NCBI RefSeq assembly: GCF_000715075.1
Contig: NC_134089.1
Location: 105,345,157-105,409,156 of the forward strand
DNA length: 64,000 nt
Reading direction: 5' to 3'
From: Nicotiana tabacum
Lineage: Eukaryota > Streptophyta > Magnoliopsida > Solanales > Solanaceae
Positions 60,391 to 64,000 of this stretch are shown here, piece by piece; within the stretch, counting starts at the first letter, position 1; each line of letters begins with the position of its first letter. A program made the position numbers and the translations under genes. Under the pieces are notes generated by a model that saw nothing but the letters and a program-made list of their open reading frames with translations, did no database searches and had not been told where the DNA came from.

Positions 60391-62147
60391 GGAGCTCCTT
60401 TCAAGTAACATAAAATCTGTTCCAAAGATGCCCAATGTTTGACTGTTGGTGCAGACATGAACTGGCTAACAACACTTACCGCAAAAGCAATATCTGGACG
60501 AGTCACAGTAAGGTAGTTTAATTTCTCAACTAACCTCCTGTATCTCTCTGGATCGTCAAAAGGATCACCATCATCTTTCATAAGATGCACATTAGGAACC
60601 ATTGGAGTACTGTAAGGTTTAGCTGCCAACTTTCCAGTTTCTGCAAGCAAGTCAAGAATGTACTTTCTCTGAGACAAAAGAAATCCCTTCTTGCTTCTAT
60701 TTACTTCTACTCCCAAAAAGTATTTCAACTGGCCCAAGTCCTTTGTATGAAACCTAGTATGCAGAATAGACTTGAGGGAAGAAATCCCAACATAGTCACT
60801 TCGTGTGATAACAATATCATCAACATATACAACGAGGAGAATAATGCCAGCTACTGATTTCTGATAGAAGACTGAGTGATCGCACTTACTCCTTTTCGAC
60901 CCAAACTTTTGAACTACCTCACTGAACTTGCCAAACCAAGCTCGTGGACTCTGCTTCAAGCCATACAAGGACTTCTTCAAATGACAGACTTTCCCATACC
61001 CCCCCTGAGCAACAAAACCGGGTGGTTGCTCCATATACACTTCCTCCTGAAGATCACCATGTAGGAACGCATTCTTGATATCCAACTGATGTAAAGGCCA
61101 ATTCTCGGACGCAGCTAGAGAAATAAATAAGCGGACAGAAGTGAGTTTGGCAACCAGGGAGAAGGTGTCAGAATAATCCACCCCATAACTCTGAGCATAC
61201 CCTTTCGCCACAAGTTTGGCCTTAAGTCTTGCCACAGAACCATCTGGATTAACTTTAACTGTAAAGACCCACTTGCATCCCACTGGTTTCTTTCCCTTTG
61301 GTAAATCTACCAAATCCCATGTGTGGTTGTCCTCTAAAGCATGTATTTCCTCAAGTATTGCATCAGACCATCCGGGATGATTCAAAGCCTCCTTCACTGT
61401 TTTGGGTACGGAGATGGAGTCTAGAGAAGCAATCATAGATCTAGACGTAGAGGATAAGTGGTCATAGGAAACAAAGTTAGCAACAGAATATGTCGATTTG
61501 CAAGTACATGTACCTTTGCGAAGAGCAATAGGAAGATCAAGGTTATCTGGAGGATCAGGCAAAGAAGAATCAGATGATGCAGGAACTGGTGCGGGACATG
61601 TATCATTTGTCTCTCGCCTCCGTGAATAAACTTGAACAATTGGAGGTCTTGCTGGAGCAGGTACTGATGGCATAATAGTCGATTGGTGCTCAATAGAAGA
61701 ACTGGGAGATCGAAGAGTATCATCTGATTGTTCTGTCAAAGTACGGGTAACCTGATATACTAGCCACTCATCTTCCTCCCCCTGGCTTGTAGAAATGGGA
61801 GGTGCATAGAAGAATGGTGTAGTCTCTAAAAATACCACATCAGTTGACACTAAATATTTGCCAAGCTCAGTAGAATAACATCGATACCCCTTCTGAAGGC
61901 GAGAATAACCCAAGAAAACATACTTTACAGCCTTGGGATCCAACTTGGAAAGAGATGGTCGAACATCTCGAACATAACATGTGCTTCCAAACACCTTAGG
62001 TTCCACCGGAAATAATGACTTGTTCGGAAAAAGAACACTATAAGACACATTACCATTGAGTACACTAGATGGCATGCGATTAATCAGAAAACAAGCCGTA
62101 GAAACCGCATCAGCCCAGAACTGTTTAGGAACCTTCATTTGGAACAA
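60378..62147 (-). pseudogene. Copia integrase C-terminus and reverse transcriptase
   Basis: The frame of 589 codons opens with KVPKQFWADAVSTACFLINR, the usual end of the integrase core region, then FGSTCYVRDVRPSLSKLDPK. A Pro/Ser-rich linker follows. Reverse transcriptase runs from KPVGCKWVFTVKVNPDGS through HQLDIKNAFLHGDLQEEVYM, the thumb text SLYGLKQSPRAWFGKF and the catalytic VVYVDDIVIT to LGQLKYFLGVEV and TRPDIAFAVSVVSQFM. The catalytic aspartates are present. The frame is closed at its 3' end by a frameshift into RNase H. Confidence 0.9.
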
Positions 62148-63031
62148 AAGTGCTCGAGCTGTCTCAAGTAGATGCCTGAAAAATGAGTAAACACTTCAGA
62201 GCGGCTCTTCATAAAGTAAATCCAAGTCATTCGAGAAAAATCATCTATAAAAGTGATAAAATACTTATGCCCAGTTTTAGAAACAACCGGACATGGTCCC
62301 CAAACATCAGAATGGACCAACTCAAAAGCTGACTCAGCTCGCTTATTAACCCTTGGACTTAACGAGATGCAATGGTGTTTTGGAAATCGACATGACTCAC
62401 AATCCAATGATGAAATATTCTGAAACTGAGGACGGAGCTTCTTTAACAAAGGCAAAGAGGGATGTCCAAGTCGACAATGTGCTTCAAAAGGAGACACGAT
62501 ATTAGAGCATGCAACAGACCGTGGCTCCCAGTTATCAAGAATGTAGAGATCACCAGATATATATTCTTTACCAATAACCTGCATCGTCTTAAGATCTAAA
62601 AACAAACAATGATCGGGAAAGAATGCAACACAACAATTAAGGTTTTTGGTAATTTTACTAACAAAAATCAAGTTATAGGCCAAGTTTGGTAGACTTAATA
62701 CAGATGACAGGGTAATAGAGGAAGTTTGTTTAACAGTCCCAGATCTAACACTGCTACAAGTTGATCCATCAGCTACAGTAACCGGAGAGAGTGCTTTATG
62801 TGAGCGATAGCTAGAAAAAATATTTGGATTACCTGTCATGTGATTTGTAGCACCATAATCGATCACCCATTTATTGGAAGAGGTGATAAGACATGTTTTA
62901 TCTGACCCAGCAAAGGCAGTAACTGAAGAAGATTCCTTAACTGATTTATGATGTTGAAGGAATTTTAGAAACTCATCCGAAACCAAGATTGTTGGACTAG
63001 GAGTTGTTGCATTATTATTCTTTACCATCAT
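62135..63031 (-). pseudogene. Copia protease and integrase N-terminus
   Basis: The frame contains the protease text WVIDYGATNHMTG, where Copia proteases normally have DSG or DTG, so the catalytic triplet is altered (Ser to Tyr). Next come the GAG-pre-integrase text YILDNWEP, the zinc-binding HCRLGHPSLPLLKK...CESC, and the first part of the integrase core (VHSDVWGPCPVVSKTG, FITFIDDFSRMTWIYFMKSR). Then the frame jumps straight into text that normally lies about 80 residues further on (HLLETAR type, out of frame). This removes the rest of the catalytic core, probably including the last acidic residue. Confidence 0.85.
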
Positions 63032-63547
63032 TTTTTTTCTTTCAATAACAAACTGATTAAACTAACAGAGGTCCCCGAAGCTAAAAGATACTCAAACAGA
63101 TCCAGGTAGATACGAAATTAACAATCTATTAAACATGATTCAACTTTAATAATCCACTCAACCAAATTAGAGAACCAAACGAATTTGTCCCCAACTCAAA
63201 CAAAATTAGAGACCAACAAAGTTTAAGGAAAGACCCAACAGACAATATCAAGTCACTAATCGATCACCACAGTGAGTCAAAAATAAAGATGCAAGCTTCT
63301 CACACAGGCAACCTCCAAGAAAAATAACACATAATTAAAGAAATCGAATAACCAATAAACCAAACTCAAACCTGACCAAACAAAGTGAGAATAAGATTTG
63401 GTCTGAGGTTGTTCTTTGCCAAAATGTGGTTCTATGATCAGAGAACCACCACAAGTCAACTGGAAATGTCAAAAAGACCTCAGATTAGCTTCCGACCAAG
63501 GAATTTCCGGCAGCGGATTCGACTCAACTCCGGCGAGCAGTAGACCT
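63032..63547 (-). other. Leader of the Copia element, gag absent
   Basis: About 0.5 kb between primer site and protease frame. A full Copia element would have several hundred codons of gag here; no RNA-binding CCHC knuckle or gag core is found. Confidence 0.6.
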
Positions 63548-63559
63548 GCTCTGATACCA
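63548..63559 (-). other. Copia primer binding site (Met tRNA type)
   Basis: TGGTATCAGAGC on the minus strand, directly after the LTR. Confidence 0.8.
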
Positions 63560-63560
63560 T

Positions 63561-63767
63561 ATAAAGTATAGAGACAATAGAGAAATCTCTCTTGTGTTGT
63601 ATTCAAGAAATAACAAGTATATATACAAGTACATAGAGCCTTAACTATGGAAAGAATCAAAAAAGAAATCCTATAAGTCTGCTGTGAATCCCTATAATTA
63701 TGCTAGCTATGTATATTACATAAGATTATATCTACATTCAGATTATGTCTACATTCATTATCTAACA
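63561..63767 (-). repeat. 5' LTR of the Copia element (about 207 bp)
   Basis: On the minus strand it begins TGTTAGATAATGAATG and ends near ATACTTTATA before the primer site. The ending TA instead of CA suggests mutation or an offset of a few bases. A TATATATAC stretch in the middle could be its TATA box. No partner LTR is present. Confidence 0.7.
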
Positions 63768-63814
63768 GTTTTTTTAGGGAAAAACCGATCCAAACCGAAC
63801 CATGAACACCCCTA

Positions 63815-64000
63815 TAGCCTAAAATTACTCTTATACTGTGATTTTGTTCCAGTGATTTTCTTCATCAAAATCAAATCCCCTCACTTACATGGGCATCTGA
63901 ATGACATTAAGGGAAGCTGGACTCACTTGAGTATACTGATTTACTCAGAACTGCTGATGCCTTTTTACTGTAACTTGCTGAGCCCTGTTGCAGGAATCAT
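63815..64000 (+). other. Window edge, possible exon start at 63994
   Basis: A pyrimidine-rich tract and TTGCAG at 63988-63993 make a plausible splice acceptor, in frame with the predicted exon ending at 58582. Only 7 bases of the putative exon are inside the window. Confidence 0.3.

Larger units (their letters stand above)
59895..63767 (-). mobile_element. Truncated Copia retrotransposon, minus orientation
   Basis: In element order: 5' LTR (63767-63561), Met-type primer site (63559-63548), short leader, protease and integrase start (63031-62135), reverse transcriptase (62147-60378), RNase H (about 60390-59879). The gag region is missing between leader and protease, the integrase core is internally deleted, one frameshift precedes RNase H, and no 3' LTR or polypurine tract follows the coding part. 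Instead the surrounding TIR element resumes near 59894. The domain order (integrase before reverse transcriptase) defines Copia. Confidence 0.85.
59353..63814. mobile_element. TIR element (TAGGGGTGTTCA ends) split by a Copia insertion
   Basis: The left end TAGGGGTGTTCATAAAAATC at 59353 and the right end, read inward from 63814, TAGGGGTGTTCATGGTTCGG form inverted repeats. The left part (59353 to about 59894) is rich in GGTTTGGTTT and AACCGA motifs. The right part is only 47 bp. Between them lies the Copia element. The flanks (ATTGTAGC left, TAGCCTAA right) do not give a clean target duplication. The ends resemble those of the possible composite at 47307. Confidence 0.6.

Overview
The window is nuclear DNA of a flowering plant. 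The evidence is spliced genes with GT-AG introns, a light-harvesting chlorophyll protein, a plant-only class VIII myosin, and a dense load of plant transposons. An RTE-type LINE with a GTT-repeat tail, hAT-like elements with AGGGGTGTTCA ends and Tat/Ogre-type gag sequence point to Solanaceae, probably Nicotiana. That placement is inference from repeat style, not a database match.

Layout. 1-6.3 kb is a graveyard of nested LTR-element fragments: a gypsy-type-transposon-like gag on the minus strand, broken by a plus-strand element with an LTR and a Met-tRNA primer site. 7.65-8.69 kb is an intact three-exon Lhcb3 gene on the plus strand. 9.57-22.02 kb is a complete 24-exon myosin VIII gene on the minus strand, convergent with Lhcb3. 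Its introns hold a Stowaway MITE, an antisense RTE LINE and a SINE-like relic. 23.0-23.8 kb is a non-autonomous DNA transposon.

27.95-44.20 kb is one 16.25 kb LTR retrotransposon in minus orientation. It has 4.0 kb LTRs, a CAAAG target duplication, a primer site, a polypurine tract and a gag with two stop codons, but no pol. Its non-coding interior holds two tandem arrays (about 58 bp and 34 bp units) and four dispersed hairpin modules whose stems differ in sequence but keep pairing.

44.2-54.3 kb is accessory sequence. It contains a duplicated short hairpin, a possible 4.0 kb hAT-like composite with broken FAR1-related and Lon-protease gene pieces, and two large foldback elements. 54.96-57.35 kb is a small intact gene for a basic 98-residue protein with a hAT-like MITE in its second intron. 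58.06-58.58 kb is a predicted 5' part of another gene. Its next exon may begin at 63994, which would make the intervening 5.4 kb an intron carrying a TIR element with a truncated Copia retrotransposon nested inside.

The genes form no operon or pathway. Lhcb3 belongs to the photosystem II antenna, myosin VIII to the actin cytoskeleton, and the small basic protein is probably nuclear or nucleolar. Most of the remaining sequence is mobile-element derived.
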